Below, one piece after another: positions 34,336 through 43,683 of a stretch of 64,000 nucleotides of DNA (position 1 is its first letter; every line of letters begins with the position of its first letter). The position numbers and the translations under genes are program-made. Source of the stretch: Actinoallomurus soli. Its GTDB lineage: Bacteria; Actinomycetota; Actinomycetes; Streptosporangiales; Streptosporangiaceae. The DNA lies in NCBI RefSeq assembly GCF_024055715.1, contig NZ_JAMXMV010000029.1:1-64000 (forward strand), written 5' to 3'. The notes beneath the pieces were generated by a model. That model worked only from the letters and a program-made list of their open reading frames with translations. It searched no databases and was not told the origin of the DNA.

Positions 34336-36404
34336 CACTGCGCATCGGCGTCGACACCGGAGGCACCTTCACCGACGTCGTCGCCTATGACGAGGTGACG
34401 GGGACCGTGCACGTGCGGAAGGTCTCCAGCACTCCGCAGGACCCCGGGCTGGCCATCGTCGAGGGCGTACGCCAGATCCTGGAGCAGGCCGGCGACCGGT
34501 CCATGGCCGAGGTGTCGTACTTCGCGCACGGCACGACCGTGGGCACCAACGCGCTGCTCACCGGCCACGGCGTGCGGACCGCCGTGATCACCACTCGTGG
34601 CTTCCGCGACCTGCTGGAACTGGGCCGCGGCCGCCGCCCGCGCCTGTACGACCTGCAGGCCGACAAGCCCGCCCCGTTCGCGCCGCGCGACCTGCGGCTG
34701 GAGGTCACCGAGCGGGTCCGGCACGACGGCCGGGTGGAGACGCCGCTGGACGAGCAGGACGTACGGGCCGCCGCCAAGGTGCTGCGCGAACGGGACGTCC
34801 GGGCCGTGGCGGTCTGCCTGCTCTACAGTTTCCTTCACCCCGAGCACGAGGAGCGGATCGGGGAGATCCTCGCCGAGGAACTGCCCGGCGCGTACGTGTC
34901 GCTGTCCAGCCGGGTGCTGCCGGAGTTCCGCGAGTACGAGCGGCTGTCCACCGTGGCCACCAACGCCTACGTCGGCCCGATCGTCGCCGACTACCTGGCC
35001 GGCCTGCGCCGGCGGCTGGCGGAGCAGGGCCTGGCCGTGGTCCCGCACGTCACCCAGTCCAACGGCGGCATCATCCCGTTCGAGGCGGCCGAGGCACTGC
35101 CGGTGCGCATGGTCCTGTCCGGCCCGAGCACCGGCGTGGTCGGAGCGGCCGGCATCTGCGCCGCCGCCGGGCACCCCGACATCATCACCTTCGACATGGG
35201 CGGCACGTCCTCCGACGTGTCCCTGGTGCAGGGTGGCGAGCCGAAGGTCACCACCGGCATGGAGCTGGACGGCCGGCCGATCCGCAGCCCGATGCTCGAC
35301 ATTCACACGGTCGGCGCCGGTGGCGGCTCCCTGGCCTGGGTGGACGCCGGCGGTCACCTCAAGGTCGGCCCGGCCAGCGCGGGCGCCGACCCGGGCCCCG
35401 CCTGCTACGGCAGGGGCGCCGAGGCGTCGGTGACCGACGCCAACGTGGTGCTGCACGTCCTCAACCCCGAGTACCTCCTGGACGGCCGGAAACGGATCGA
35501 CGAGGGCGCCGCCCGTGCGGCCGTCGAGCGGATCGCGGCCCGCGTCGGCCTGGGCACCGAGGAGACCGCCCAGGGCATCCTGCGCGTGGTCACCGCGAAC
35601 ATGGCCCGCGCGATCCGCGTCATCTCGGTGCAGCGCGGCTACGACCCCCGTGACTACACCCTGGTGCCCTTCGGTGGCGCGGGACCGCTGCACGCCTCCC
35701 GGCTCGCCCGCGAGCTGGGGATGCGCACCGTGCTGATCCCGCCGACGCCGGGCGCGCAGTCCGCCCTCGGCCTGCTCATGACCGACGTGCGCGCGGACTT
35801 CTCACGTACGCGCATCCAGCCGCTGGACGAGGACTCCGCCGGGCGGCTCGGCGCGGTGTACGCCGAGCTCGCCGCCGAGGCGCGCGCCTGGTTCGACGAC
35901 GAGCGCATCCCCGCGGCGGACCGTACCCTGCAGCGCGCCGCCGAGCTGCGCTACGTCGGACAGAACTACGAGATCGCAGTGCCCGTGCCCGACGGCGAGC
36001 TGGACGCGGCCGCCGTACGCGGCGTGCTCGACGCCTTCGCCGCCGAGCACGAGCGCATGTACGGCTACTCCTCCGCCGAGGAGCCCGTCCAGATCGTCAC
36101 CTTCCGGGTCCAGGGCGTGGGCGCGGTCCCGAAGGCCGCGCCGGCCCGGCAGGAGCCGGCCGGTGCGGACGCCTCCGCCGCGGTCGCCGGCAGCCGTGAG
36201 GTGTACCTGCCGGAGCTGGGCGGCTTCACGCCCGTCCCCATCTACCGGCGCGACCGGCTGCGCCCCGGCAACCGCGTCACGGGACCGGCCGTGGTCGAGC
36301 AGATGGACACCACGACCCTCCTGCTGCCCGGCGACACCCTCACGGTCGACGAGCACTCCAACCTCGTCGTCGCCATCGCCGAGCCCGTCGCCGCCACGGC
36401 CTGA
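34332..36404 (+). CDS. hyuA: Hydantoinase/5-oxoprolinase subunit A
   Basis: The 690-residue product is HyuA, the ATP-binding half of N-methylhydantoinase and 5-oxoprolinase-type enzymes, which open cyclic imides or lactams with ATP. It starts with the actin-like phosphate loop IGVDTGGTFTDVV, then FAHGTTVGTNALL, VLPEFREYERLSTVATNAYV, NGGIIPFE, TFDMGGTSSDVSLV, GAGGGSLAW and PFGGAGPLHA. Length and motif order are complete. GGAGGAA (34320-34326) precedes the ATG at 34332, which sits in an ATGA overlap with the kinase. With hyuB 35 bases on, it forms the normal A-B pair. Confidence 0.94.
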   Translation: MTLRIGVDTGGTFTDVVAYDEVTGTVHVRKVSSTPQDPGLAIVEGVRQILEQAGDRSMAEVSYFAHGTTVGTNALLTGHGVRTAVITTRGFRDLLELGRGRRPRLYDLQADKPAPFAPRDLRLEVTERVRHDGRVETPLDEQDVRAAAKVLRERDVRAVAVCLLYSFLHPEHEERIGEILAEELPGAYVSLSSRVLPEFREYERLSTVATNAYVGPIVADYLAGLRRRLAEQGLAVVPHVTQSNGGIIPFEAAEALPVRMVLSGPSTGVVGAAGICAAAGHPDIITFDMGGTSSDVSLVQGGEPKVTTGMELDGRPIRSPMLDIHTVGAGGGSLAWVDAGGHLKVGPASAGADPGPACYGRGAEASVTDANVVLHVLNPEYLLDGRKRIDEGAARAAVERIAARVGLGTEETAQGILRVVTANMARAIRVISVQRGYDPRDYTLVPFGGAGPLHASRLARELGMRTVLIPPTPGAQSALGLLMTDVRADFSRTRIQPLDEDSAGRLGAVYAELAAEARAWFDDERIPAADRTLQRAAELRYVGQNYEIAVPVPDGELDAAAVRGVLDAFAAEHERMYGYSSAEEPVQIVTFRVQGVGAVPKAAPARQEPAGADASAAVAGSREVYLPELGGFTPVPIYRRDRLRPGNRVTGPAVVEQMDTTTLLLPGDTLTVDEHSNLVVAIAEPVAATA

Positions 36405-36439
36405 CCCGACCCGCCTTCCGGCCCGCCCCGAGGAACGCA

Positions 36440-38116
36440 ATGAACGCCAACGCCAAGAGCACAGCCGCACCGGACCCCGTGCTGGTCGAGGTCATGGGCT
36501 CGGCCCTGTCCTCCATCGTCGAGGAGATGGGCGAGACCCTGGTGCGCGCCGCCTACTCCAGCAACATCAAGGAGCGCCGGGACTGCACCGCCGGCCTGTT
36601 CGGCGCCGACGGCCACATGCTGGCGCAGTCCGAGCAGGCCTCGCCGATCCACCTCGGCTCACTGATCGGCGTCGTCTCCGCCGTCCTGGAGCGTTTCCCC
36701 GTCGAGGAGATCCTCCCCGGCGACACCTTCATCAGCAACGACCCGTACTCCGGCGGCGGCTCCCACCTGCCCGACATGGTGCTGGTCACGCCGGTGTTCG
36801 TGGACGGCCTGCTGACCGCCTGGGCCGCCAACCTGGCCCATCACGCCGACTTCGGGGACCGGGGCCACGCCCACATCTTCCAGGAGGGCCTGCGCATCCC
36901 GCCGGTGCGGTTCGCCCGCGACGGCAGGATCCAGGAGGACGTCTTCCGGCTGATCCTCACCAACTGCCAGGTCCCGGCCGAGCGGCGCGCCGACTTCCGC
37001 GCCCAGCTCGCCGCCAACCGGCTCGCGACCGCCCGGTACACCGAGCTGGCCGGGCGCTACGGCCGCGACACCATGATCGCCACGGCGGCGGCGCTGCTCG
37101 ACTACACCGAGCGCCGCACCCGCGCCGCGATCGCGGAGGTACCGGACGGCACCTATACCTTCCGCGACCGGTTCGACTGCCCCGAGCTGGACGATGAGCT
37201 CGAGTTGCGGCTGACGGTCACGGTGACCGGCGACGAGCTGCACTTCGACTTCGCCGGCAATCCGGATCAGGTCCGGGCCTCGGTGAACATGGTGTGGACG
37301 GCCCTGTACGCCACCGTCTACTACGCGGTGAAGACCCTGGTCGACCCGGACATCCCGTCGAACGCGGGCCTGCACCGCCCGATCCGCATCGACGCGCCGC
37401 TCGGCTCCATCGTCAACTGTGTCGAGCCCGCCGCCGTCAACGGCCGTACCGAGACCTGCCAGCGCGTCGTCGACCTGGTGCACGGGGCCCTGGCACCGGC
37501 GGTGCCCGAGCGGGTGACCGCCGCCGCCAACGGCGCGAACACCGGAGTGCACTTCTCCGGGCTGGACTCCCGCACCGGCCGGTACTTCGTCTATCTGGAG
37601 ACCATCGGCGGCGGCTCAGGCGCTCGTGCGACCAAGGACGGGCTGGACGGCGTGCAGGTGCACGTCACCAACACCTCCAACCTCCCGGTGGAGTCGCTGG
37701 AGACCGAGTATCCGCTGGTCGTCGAGGCATACGAGCTCGTCGAGGACTCCGGCGGCGCGGGGCGGCACCGCGGGGGCATGGGCATCCGCCGCACCGTGCG
37801 CGTCGAGGACTCCGACGTGCAGTTCTGGCTGGACACCAGCCGGCGGGCCTCCCGGCCCTGGGGCCTGTTCGGCGGACGGCCCGGCGCCAGTGCCCGCGTC
37901 GAGCTCAGCGACGGAGCCCGGCCCGTGGTGCACGGCCACACCGTGCTGCAGCCCGGCGATCGGGTGAGCATCGTGACGGCCGGCGCCGGCGGCTACGGCG
38001 ACCCGGCCGAACGCTCGCCCGAACAGGTGCGGCGCGACATCCGCGAGCAGGTGATCTCCCCCGAGCAGGCGCGCGAGCACTACGGCGAGATCGCTCTCCC
38101 CACCGAGGAGTCCTGA
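36440..38116 (+). CDS. hyuB: Hydantoinase/5-oxoprolinase subunit B
   Basis: The 558-residue HyuB partner. Diagnostic stretches are SSNIKERRDCTAGLF, GDTFISNDPYSGGGSHLPDM, AHHADFGDRG, PSNAGLHRPI, GGGSGARATKDGLDG and GGAGRHRGGMGIRRT; the C terminus keeps GAGGYGDP. The family cleaves hydantoins, N-methylhydantoin, 5-oxoproline or related amides (also acetone in carboxylases); specificity cannot be set from motifs. GAGGAA precedes the ATG. A gap of 142 bases with cytosine-rich sequence, and no obvious terminator, separates it from the transporter gene. Confidence 0.94.
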   Translation: MNANAKSTAAPDPVLVEVMGSALSSIVEEMGETLVRAAYSSNIKERRDCTAGLFGADGHMLAQSEQASPIHLGSLIGVVSAVLERFPVEEILPGDTFISNDPYSGGGSHLPDMVLVTPVFVDGLLTAWAANLAHHADFGDRGHAHIFQEGLRIPPVRFARDGRIQEDVFRLILTNCQVPAERRADFRAQLAANRLATARYTELAGRYGRDTMIATAAALLDYTERRTRAAIAEVPDGTYTFRDRFDCPELDDELELRLTVTVTGDELHFDFAGNPDQVRASVNMVWTALYATVYYAVKTLVDPDIPSNAGLHRPIRIDAPLGSIVNCVEPAAVNGRTETCQRVVDLVHGALAPAVPERVTAAANGANTGVHFSGLDSRTGRYFVYLETIGGGSGARATKDGLDGVQVHVTNTSNLPVESLETEYPLVVEAYELVEDSGGAGRHRGGMGIRRTVRVEDSDVQFWLDTSRRASRPWGLFGGRPGASARVELSDGARPVVHGHTVLQPGDRVSIVTAGAGGYGDPAERSPEQVRRDIREQVISPEQAREHYGEIALPTEES

Positions 38117-38258
38117 CCCGGCACCGCCGCACGCCATCCCCGACCGCACCGCACCGCACCGCATCGCCCGTCCCGGCCACACCGCACTCCCGTCCCGGCC
38201 CACCGGCCCGCCACTGCGGGCCGGCGTCTCCCCCCACCCCCCAGAAAGGAGAGGTCCG

Positions 38259-39632
38259 GTGAGCCACACCGCAGCGCCGTCCAACGGCGACTCCGCCGGC
38301 ACTCCCGCCTCCGGTCCCGCCCGCGACCACACCGGAGCCCCGCCGACCGCCATCTCATGGCGCCGGATCCTCTTGTCCGCCGTCCTCGGCAACACCGTCG
38401 AGTGGTACGACAACGCCCTCTACGGCATCCTGGCGGTGATCATCGCCCGGCGGTTCTTCGCCGGCGGCGACTCCACCGCGGGCCTGATCTCGACCTACCT
38501 CGCCCTGATCCTCTCGTACGCGGTCCGCCCGATCGGCGGCACCCTCATGGGCCGCATCGGCGACGTCAAAGGACGCAAGTACGTCCTGACGCTGACGATC
38601 ATGCTGATGTCGGTCGGGACCGTGGCCATCGGGCTGCTGCCCTCCTACGCGGCCATCGGCGTCGCCGCGCCCGCCCTGCTCGCCGTGTGCCGGGTCGTCC
38701 AGGGCGTCGGCGCCAGCGGCGAGTACACCGCGGCCGCCGACTTCCTGCTGGAGCACGGCGACCGGCGCCGCAACTACCTGTCCGGGCTGTGCGTCGGCTC
38801 GACCTCGCTCGGCCCGCTGCTCGCCTCGGTCGTCGCGTACGTCATGATCCTGGCCGTCCCGGAGCACGCCTTCGACTCCTGGGGCTGGCGGGTGCTGTTC
38901 CTCCTGGCGGCGCCGCTGTCGCTGGTGACCATCTACATCCGCAGACACGTCACCGAGACCCCGGAATTCCAGCGGGTGATGGCGCAGGCGAAGGCGGAGA
39001 CCGTCAAGCAGACGCCGTTCCGGGAGGCGGTGCGCGAACACTGGCTCGACATGCTCCGCGCGATCGGTCTGGGGGCCGGTCAGCGGATCGGTTCCTTCGT
39101 GATCCAGAGCTACTTCGTCACCGCGCTCGTCCAGAACGGTTTCGGCGAGGACCAGGCACTGCTGGCCGCCATCCTCACGTACGTCGTCGGAGCACCGGCG
39201 GCGATCTGGGGCGGCCGCATGGCCGACCGGCACGGTGGACGGCGCCTGCTGGTGGCGGGCTACTCGGTGTTCGTCATCTTCACCGTGCCGACCTTCCTCG
39301 CCATCGAGTCGGGCTCGGTGGTCCTCGCGTTCATCGCCGTGGTCGTCTTCACCGTGATCAACAACATCATCGGCGGGCCGCTCACCACCGCGTACGTCAT
39401 GAGCTACCCGGCGCACGTGCGCGGCACGGCCTCGGCCCTCAACTACAACGTCGGAACGACGCTCCTCGGCGGCACCGCGCCGCTGCTCGCCGCCTGGCTG
39501 CACGGGCTCACCGGCACGGACGTGTCCTTCGGCTGGTACATGACGTTCTTCTGCCTGGTCTCCGCGCTCGTCGCCGGCTTCGCGCTGCCGAAGGCCATCG
39601 ACGAGGCGCGAGGGCTCCCGGCCGCCGCGTAG
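38259..39632 (+). CDS. MHS-family (major facilitator) transporter
   Basis: A 457-residue membrane protein with about 12 helices. The opening VLGNTVEWYDNALYGILAVI, the loop 2-3 motif GRIGDVKGRKYVL, and GWRVLFLLAAPLSLVTIYIR are characteristic of the metabolite:H+ symporter branch (ProP/ShiA/KgtP-like). It most likely imports the substrate of the surrounding catabolic genes. A strong site (AAAGGAGAGG) precedes the GTG at 38259. Substrate not predictable; relatives carry betaine, proline, citrate, dicarboxylates or shikimate. Confidence 0.92.
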   Translation: MSHTAAPSNGDSAGTPASGPARDHTGAPPTAISWRRILLSAVLGNTVEWYDNALYGILAVIIARRFFAGGDSTAGLISTYLALILSYAVRPIGGTLMGRIGDVKGRKYVLTLTIMLMSVGTVAIGLLPSYAAIGVAAPALLAVCRVVQGVGASGEYTAAADFLLEHGDRRRNYLSGLCVGSTSLGPLLASVVAYVMILAVPEHAFDSWGWRVLFLLAAPLSLVTIYIRRHVTETPEFQRVMAQAKAETVKQTPFREAVREHWLDMLRAIGLGAGQRIGSFVIQSYFVTALVQNGFGEDQALLAAILTYVVGAPAAIWGGRMADRHGGRRLLVAGYSVFVIFTVPTFLAIESGSVVLAFIAVVVFTVINNIIGGPLTTAYVMSYPAHVRGTASALNYNVGTTLLGGTAPLLAAWLHGLTGTDVSFGWYMTFFCLVSALVAGFALPKAIDEARGLPAAA

Positions 39633-39728
39633 CGGCCTCCCCGGTGGCGGCCGGGTCCGGGCGGCGGGGGCGCCCGGACCCGGCCCGCCCGGCCGCGTAC
39701 CCCCGTGTCGAACATCGGAAGGAAATAC

Positions 39729-41321
39729 ATGGACACCGCGCTCCCGGCCCGTTATGGGCGTAAACCCCTGGTCACCGGCACGTCGGGGATGGTGGTGACC
39801 TCGCATCCGATCGCGGCCCGTGCCGCGCGCGACGTGCTGCGCGAGGGCGGCAACGCCTGCGACGCGGCGCTCACCGCCGCCGCCGCGCAGTTGGTCGTGG
39901 AGCCGCACATGACGTCGCTCACCGGCGGACTCAGCATGCTGCACCGCCGGGCGGCCGACGGCGCGACCGTGTACCTCAACGGCAACGTCAACGCGCCGCT
40001 GGCACCGCTGCCCGACTTCACCGGGGCGGACCTGACACGGGGGAGGGGTGTTCCCGTGCCCGGCTGGTGGCCCGCCTTCGACGAGGCGCGGCGCCGGTTC
40101 GGCAGTCTGCCGGTCACCCGCCTGCTCGCCCCCGCGATCGCGGTCGCGCGGGAGGGCTTCGAGGTCAACCCGTTCCTCTTCGGGCTCATGTACGGAGCGC
40201 AGGCCGACCTGGGCGCGTCCGAGCAGATGCGCGAGGTATTCTTCCCCGACGGGCACCTGGCGATGCCCGGGCAGGTCATCCGGCAGGAGCGGGCCGCCCG
40301 CACCCTGGAGCGGCTGCGCGACGAGGGCATGGACTACTACCTCGGCGACTTCGCCCGTGCCTTCTGCGAGACCGTGCGCTCCGACGGCGGGGTCATCGGG
40401 CCGGCGGACTTCGAGCAGTACCGCGTGCTCCTGCAGGAACCGGTACGGGGCACGTACCGCGGGGCCGAGGTCGTCGCCTCCCCGCCGCCGGACGACGGGG
40501 GCGCCCAGCTCGTCGAGGCCCTCAACATGCTGGAGACCGTGGACGTGGCGCGGCTCGGCCCGCCGTCCGCGTCACCGGAGTGCCTGAAACTGCTGGTCCA
40601 GGTGCACAACACCGTGTACTACGCGCCGCCCCGGCAGCACGGCCCGGAGCAGGACGGAGAGCGGCTCGCGCTGCTGCTGTCCAAGGAGTACGCCCGCACC
40701 AGGATGGCGCTGTTGTCGTCCCGGCCTCCGCTCGGCGCCGCGCCGCCGACCCCCGGCACCATCCACGTCTCCGTGGTGGACCGCAACGGCGACATCGCCT
40801 CGGTCACCCACTCCCACATGGCGTCCGGTTGGGTGAACGGGCTGTTCTGCGAGGGTTTCCAGCTGTCCGGAGGCGGCTCCTTCTTCCAGCGGGTGATGCC
40901 GCAGCCGGGCGAGCGGGCCTGCGTCTACCTCGCGCCCAACATCGTCCTCCGGAACGGCAGGCCGGTACTCGTCTCCGGGTCGCCGTCGGTGTCCCTGGTG
41001 GCCTGTGTGCTGCAGAACGTCGTGAACCTGCTGGACTTCGGCATGACGATCGAGGAGTCCGTGCAGGCGCCGCGGTTCGGCGCCCGTCCGCACTCGCCCG
41101 AGCGGGGCTGGGAGCCCGGCAACCTGCTGGAGGCCGGCCTCGCGCCGGAGGTGCTGCGGGAGTTCCGCGCCTGGGCCGGGCGGGAACGCCTGTGGACGCG
41201 CGTGACCAACCCCTGGTACGCGCTCACCGGGAACTTCGAGGGCATCACCCTGGACCCGGCCACCGGTGTCATGGCGGCGTGCGCGGACCCACGCCGGGTC
41301 GGTGCGGCCGAGGCCGCGTGA
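39729..41321 (+). CDS. Gamma-glutamyltransferase-fold Ntn hydrolase with altered substrate pocket
   Basis: A 530-residue GGT-family protein. Family landmarks include GMVVTSHPIAARAARDVL, EGGNACDAALTAA, VPGWWPAFDEA, SPPPDDGGAQLVEALNMLE and ITLDPATG. The autoprocessing nucleophile is retained as Thr344 in GTIHVSVVD, giving predicted subunits of 343 and 187 residues. Residues that hold glutamate in E. coli GGT are not: the Arg of FREMAP is replaced in LNGNVNAP, the Ser-Ser of PLSSMSP in CVYLAP, and the Asp of the lid segment is absent. No signal peptide, so it is cytoplasmic. Start 39729 follows GGAAGGA; a GTG at 39705 is less likely. It closes the frl/hyu operon. Confidence 0.85.
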   Translation: MDTALPARYGRKPLVTGTSGMVVTSHPIAARAARDVLREGGNACDAALTAAAAQLVVEPHMTSLTGGLSMLHRRAADGATVYLNGNVNAPLAPLPDFTGADLTRGRGVPVPGWWPAFDEARRRFGSLPVTRLLAPAIAVAREGFEVNPFLFGLMYGAQADLGASEQMREVFFPDGHLAMPGQVIRQERAARTLERLRDEGMDYYLGDFARAFCETVRSDGGVIGPADFEQYRVLLQEPVRGTYRGAEVVASPPPDDGGAQLVEALNMLETVDVARLGPPSASPECLKLLVQVHNTVYYAPPRQHGPEQDGERLALLLSKEYARTRMALLSSRPPLGAAPPTPGTIHVSVVDRNGDIASVTHSHMASGWVNGLFCEGFQLSGGGSFFQRVMPQPGERACVYLAPNIVLRNGRPVLVSGSPSVSLVACVLQNVVNLLDFGMTIEESVQAPRFGARPHSPERGWEPGNLLEAGLAPEVLREFRAWAGRERLWTRVTNPWYALTGNFEGITLDPATGVMAACADPRRVGAAEAA

Positions 41322-41401
41322 CCGATGGGCGGCTGGCCGGCGGGGGCGTATCGTCAGCAGTCACTGTTCGGCCACGGGGCGGCGCAGTACGCGCCGGGAG
41401 A

Positions 41402-42112
41402 CTAAGCCGGGAGGCGCCCGCTGGTGCGGGCCTCGTCGTCGAAGCCGAGCCGGTCGTACAGCCGCATGGCCGCCGTGTTGTCCCCGTAGACCCCCAGGCC
41501 CACCCCGTCGCAGCCCTCCGCGAGCAGCCGGCGCATCGCCCAGGTCGTGATCGACGCGCCCAGCGCCCGGCGTCGGGCCTCCGGGCGCACCGCGATCGCC
41601 GCCACCTGGCCGATCTCCGGGGAGGTCGTCGTGTCGGCGAGACAGGCCAGGAGCCCACCGTCCTCACCCCTCACGGCCGCCCAGCGGCGGGCCCTGCCGT
41701 TACGAGGCCAGACCGACCAGTCCGGACCGGTGCGCTTCAGCAGCTCCGTGATCGCGTCGGTGTCGCCGTGCCAGTCGACCAGGTCCTCGCCGGGCCGGCG
41801 CGGCGGCGCCTCGTACGCGACCCGCCACTGCCAGTCGACCGGGTCCGCCAGCGGCAGCGGGGTGCCGCGCGGCACGTTGACGTACACGTTCGCGGGCAGC
41901 TCACCGCGCAGCCCGGTCAGCAGGCCGGCCACCGCCTCGGGCGTGCCCAGCCCCACGACCCGCCGGACCGTGGCACGGTCGGGATTCAGGTGCAGGAACG
42001 CGACCGCTCCATCCGCGCGCCAGGCCCTGCCGCGTCGCTCGGGGTGCACACTGCGGATCAGAGGGTGGCCTCCGGTGATCGCCAGGAGGTCGTCGATCGA
42101 GGAGGGGGTCAC
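41402..42112 (-). CDS. GNAT-family N-acetyltransferase
   Basis: A 236-residue protein with a C-terminal GNAT domain (about residues 115-235): VAAIAVRPEARRRALGASIT gives the acetyl-CoA loop in a degenerate form (RRRALG in place of the usual RGxGxG/A), followed by VYGDNTAAMRLYDRLGF, a standard GNAT ending. The N-terminal half is less conserved. GTG 42112 is taken as start; another GTG at 42151 is possible. It converges with the GGT-like gene. Acceptor unknown. Confidence 0.82.
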   Translation of the reverse strand: MTPSSIDDLLAITGGHPLIRSVHPERRGRAWRADGAVAFLHLNPDRATVRRVVGLGTPEAVAGLLTGLRGELPANVYVNVPRGTPLPLADPVDWQWRVAYEAPPRRPGEDLVDWHGDTDAITELLKRTGPDWSVWPRNGRARRWAAVRGEDGGLLACLADTTTSPEIGQVAAIAVRPEARRRALGASITTWAMRRLLAEGCDGVGLGVYGDNTAAMRLYDRLGFDDEARTSGRLPA

Positions 42113-42223
42113 GCCGCCAAGGCTAACGCCGCCCCCACCCGACCGGCTCACGACCCCGCCGCCGGTGAGCCCCGGACCGTGACGGTCCGTTCGCGCCCCA
42201 CCGGTCCTCGATCCGGGCGGAGA

Positions 42224-43120
42224 TCAGCCGTCCGACGTGCGGGCCTGGCCCTCCGGCCGGGCCGGCCGCGTCCGGTCGGTGGTGGCGGCCCAGGCGGCGA
42301 GCAGGCTGAGCGCGTCGTGGGCCGGGGTGCCGGGTTCGGCGCTGAAGGCGGTGAGGGTCAGACCGGGGTCGGCGGGCAGGGGCATCGCCTCGAAGGGGAG
42401 GGCGAGGTCGCCGACGACGGGGTGGTGGAAGTTCTTGACGCCGGTGTGGTGCAGACGGACGTCGTGCGCGGCCCACAGGGTGCGGAATTCCTCGCTGCGG
42501 GTGGCGAGCTCGCCGACGAGGTCGGTCAGGGGGCGGTCGTACGGATCCCGGCCGGCCTCGGTGCGCAGCAGGGCCACGGTGGTGTGGGCGGACTCCTCCC
42601 AGTCGGGGTAGAAGTCGCCGGCGCGGGGGTTGAGGAAGCGGAACCGGGCGAGGTTGACGGGCCGGACCGGGTCGTCGACGACCGGTGAGTACAGGGCGCG
42701 GCCGAGCCGGTTGGACGCGACGATGTCCAGCCGCCCGTTGCGGACGTACGCGGCCGTGTCGGTCATCGAGTCCAGCAGGTGCCGGATGCCGGGCCGGATC
42801 TGCTGCTGCGCGGGGCGGCGGCGGGTGCGGGGCGTGGCGTTGGCGGTCCGGGCGAGGTCGAACAGGTGGGCGTGCTCGGCCTCGTCCAGCTGAAGGGCGC
42901 GGGCGAGGGCCTCCAAGACGCTCTCGGAGACCCCGCCGAGGTTGCCCCGCTCCAGGCGGGCGTAGTACTCGGCGCTGACCCCGGCGAGCATGGCGACCTC
43001 CTCGCGGCGCAGGCCGGGAACGCGCCGGTGACCGCCGTAGGCGGGCAGCCCGGCCTGCTGCGGGGTGATCTTGGCTCGCCGCGAGGCCAGGAACTCGCGG
43101 ACCTCCCGGCGGTTGTCCAT
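42224..43120 (-). CDS. XRE regulator with MmyB-like ligand-binding domain
   Basis: The 298-residue product has an XRE helix-turn-helix (about 5-80: VREFLASRRAKITPQQAGLP, then RRVPGLRREEVAMLAGVSAE and YYARLERGN) and a PAS-like MmyB domain (about 105-280) with YVRNGRLDIVASNRLGRALY, FYPDWEESAHTTVALLR and HHPVVGDLALPFEAM. This architecture is common in actinomycetes, usually divergent from the gene it controls; here that is the AhpD-like gene. ATG 43120 gives the family's normal N terminus. Confidence 0.93.
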   Translation of the reverse strand: MDNRREVREFLASRRAKITPQQAGLPAYGGHRRVPGLRREEVAMLAGVSAEYYARLERGNLGGVSESVLEALARALQLDEAEHAHLFDLARTANATPRTRRRPAQQQIRPGIRHLLDSMTDTAAYVRNGRLDIVASNRLGRALYSPVVDDPVRPVNLARFRFLNPRAGDFYPDWEESAHTTVALLRTEAGRDPYDRPLTDLVGELATRSEEFRTLWAAHDVRLHHTGVKNFHHPVVGDLALPFEAMPLPADPGLTLTAFSAEPGTPAHDALSLLAAWAATTDRTRPARPEGQARTSDG

Positions 43121-43284
43121 GTCTTCCGAGGTTAGGCGGGTTCCGAAGGTCCTGGGGTGTTCTGTCAGTACACCGAACGGCAGGAACTCCCTCACCGGCC
43201 CGGCCGGCGGTTTCCTGGTCGATGCCCGGGGTGCGCGGCCCGCCTCCCCGGCCCCTATGACCGGCCACATCGAAAGGCATGACG

Positions 43285-43623
43285 ATGACAGAGAGCACGC
43301 AGCCCTCGGGCGCCCGTACGCTGCTCGGCGAATTCGCGCCCAAGCTGGTGGAACTGACCGATGAGGTCCTGTTCGGGGACGTGTGGGAGCGTCCGGGGCT
43401 GTCCCCGCGCGACCGGAGCCTGGTCACCGTCACCACGCTGGCGGCGCTGTACCGCACCGAACAGCTGGACTTCCACCTGCGCACGGCGCTGAACAACGGC
43501 CTGAGCAAGGACGAACTGGTCGAGGCCCTCACCCACCTGGCCTTCTACGCCGGCTGGCCGAACGCCATGAGCGCGGTGACCCGGCTGAAGAGCATCGTCG
43601 AGGAAACCGGCCCGGCCGCCTGA
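43285..43623 (+). CDS. Carboxymuconolactone decarboxylase/AhpD-like protein
   Basis: A 112-residue single-domain CMD protein: LSPRDRSLVTVTTLAALYRT, LDFHLRTALNNGLSKDELVE and HLAFYAGWPNAMSAV. The AhpD redox pair CxxC is absent, so it belongs to the gamma-carboxymuconolactone-decarboxylase-like branch. ATG 43285 fits GAAAGG (43272-43277) better than the ATG six bases earlier. It is divergent from the MmyB-type regulator and is followed by a broken cupin gene; CMD plus cupin pairs often occur together in detoxification loci. Confidence 0.9.
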   Translation: MTESTQPSGARTLLGEFAPKLVELTDEVLFGDVWERPGLSPRDRSLVTVTTLAALYRTEQLDFHLRTALNNGLSKDELVEALTHLAFYAGWPNAMSAVTRLKSIVEETGPAA

Positions 43624-43683
43624 CCACCCCGCCCGTACCCGGCCGCGCGGCCTGCGCGGCGGTGCACCGAACAAGGAGATTCG

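Noticed and set aside
34332-38116. A stand-alone hydantoin or creatinine pathway
   Set aside because: No carbamoylase, cyclic amidohydrolase or hydantoin racemase is nearby; the direct coupling to the fructosamine kinase points to a different substrate.
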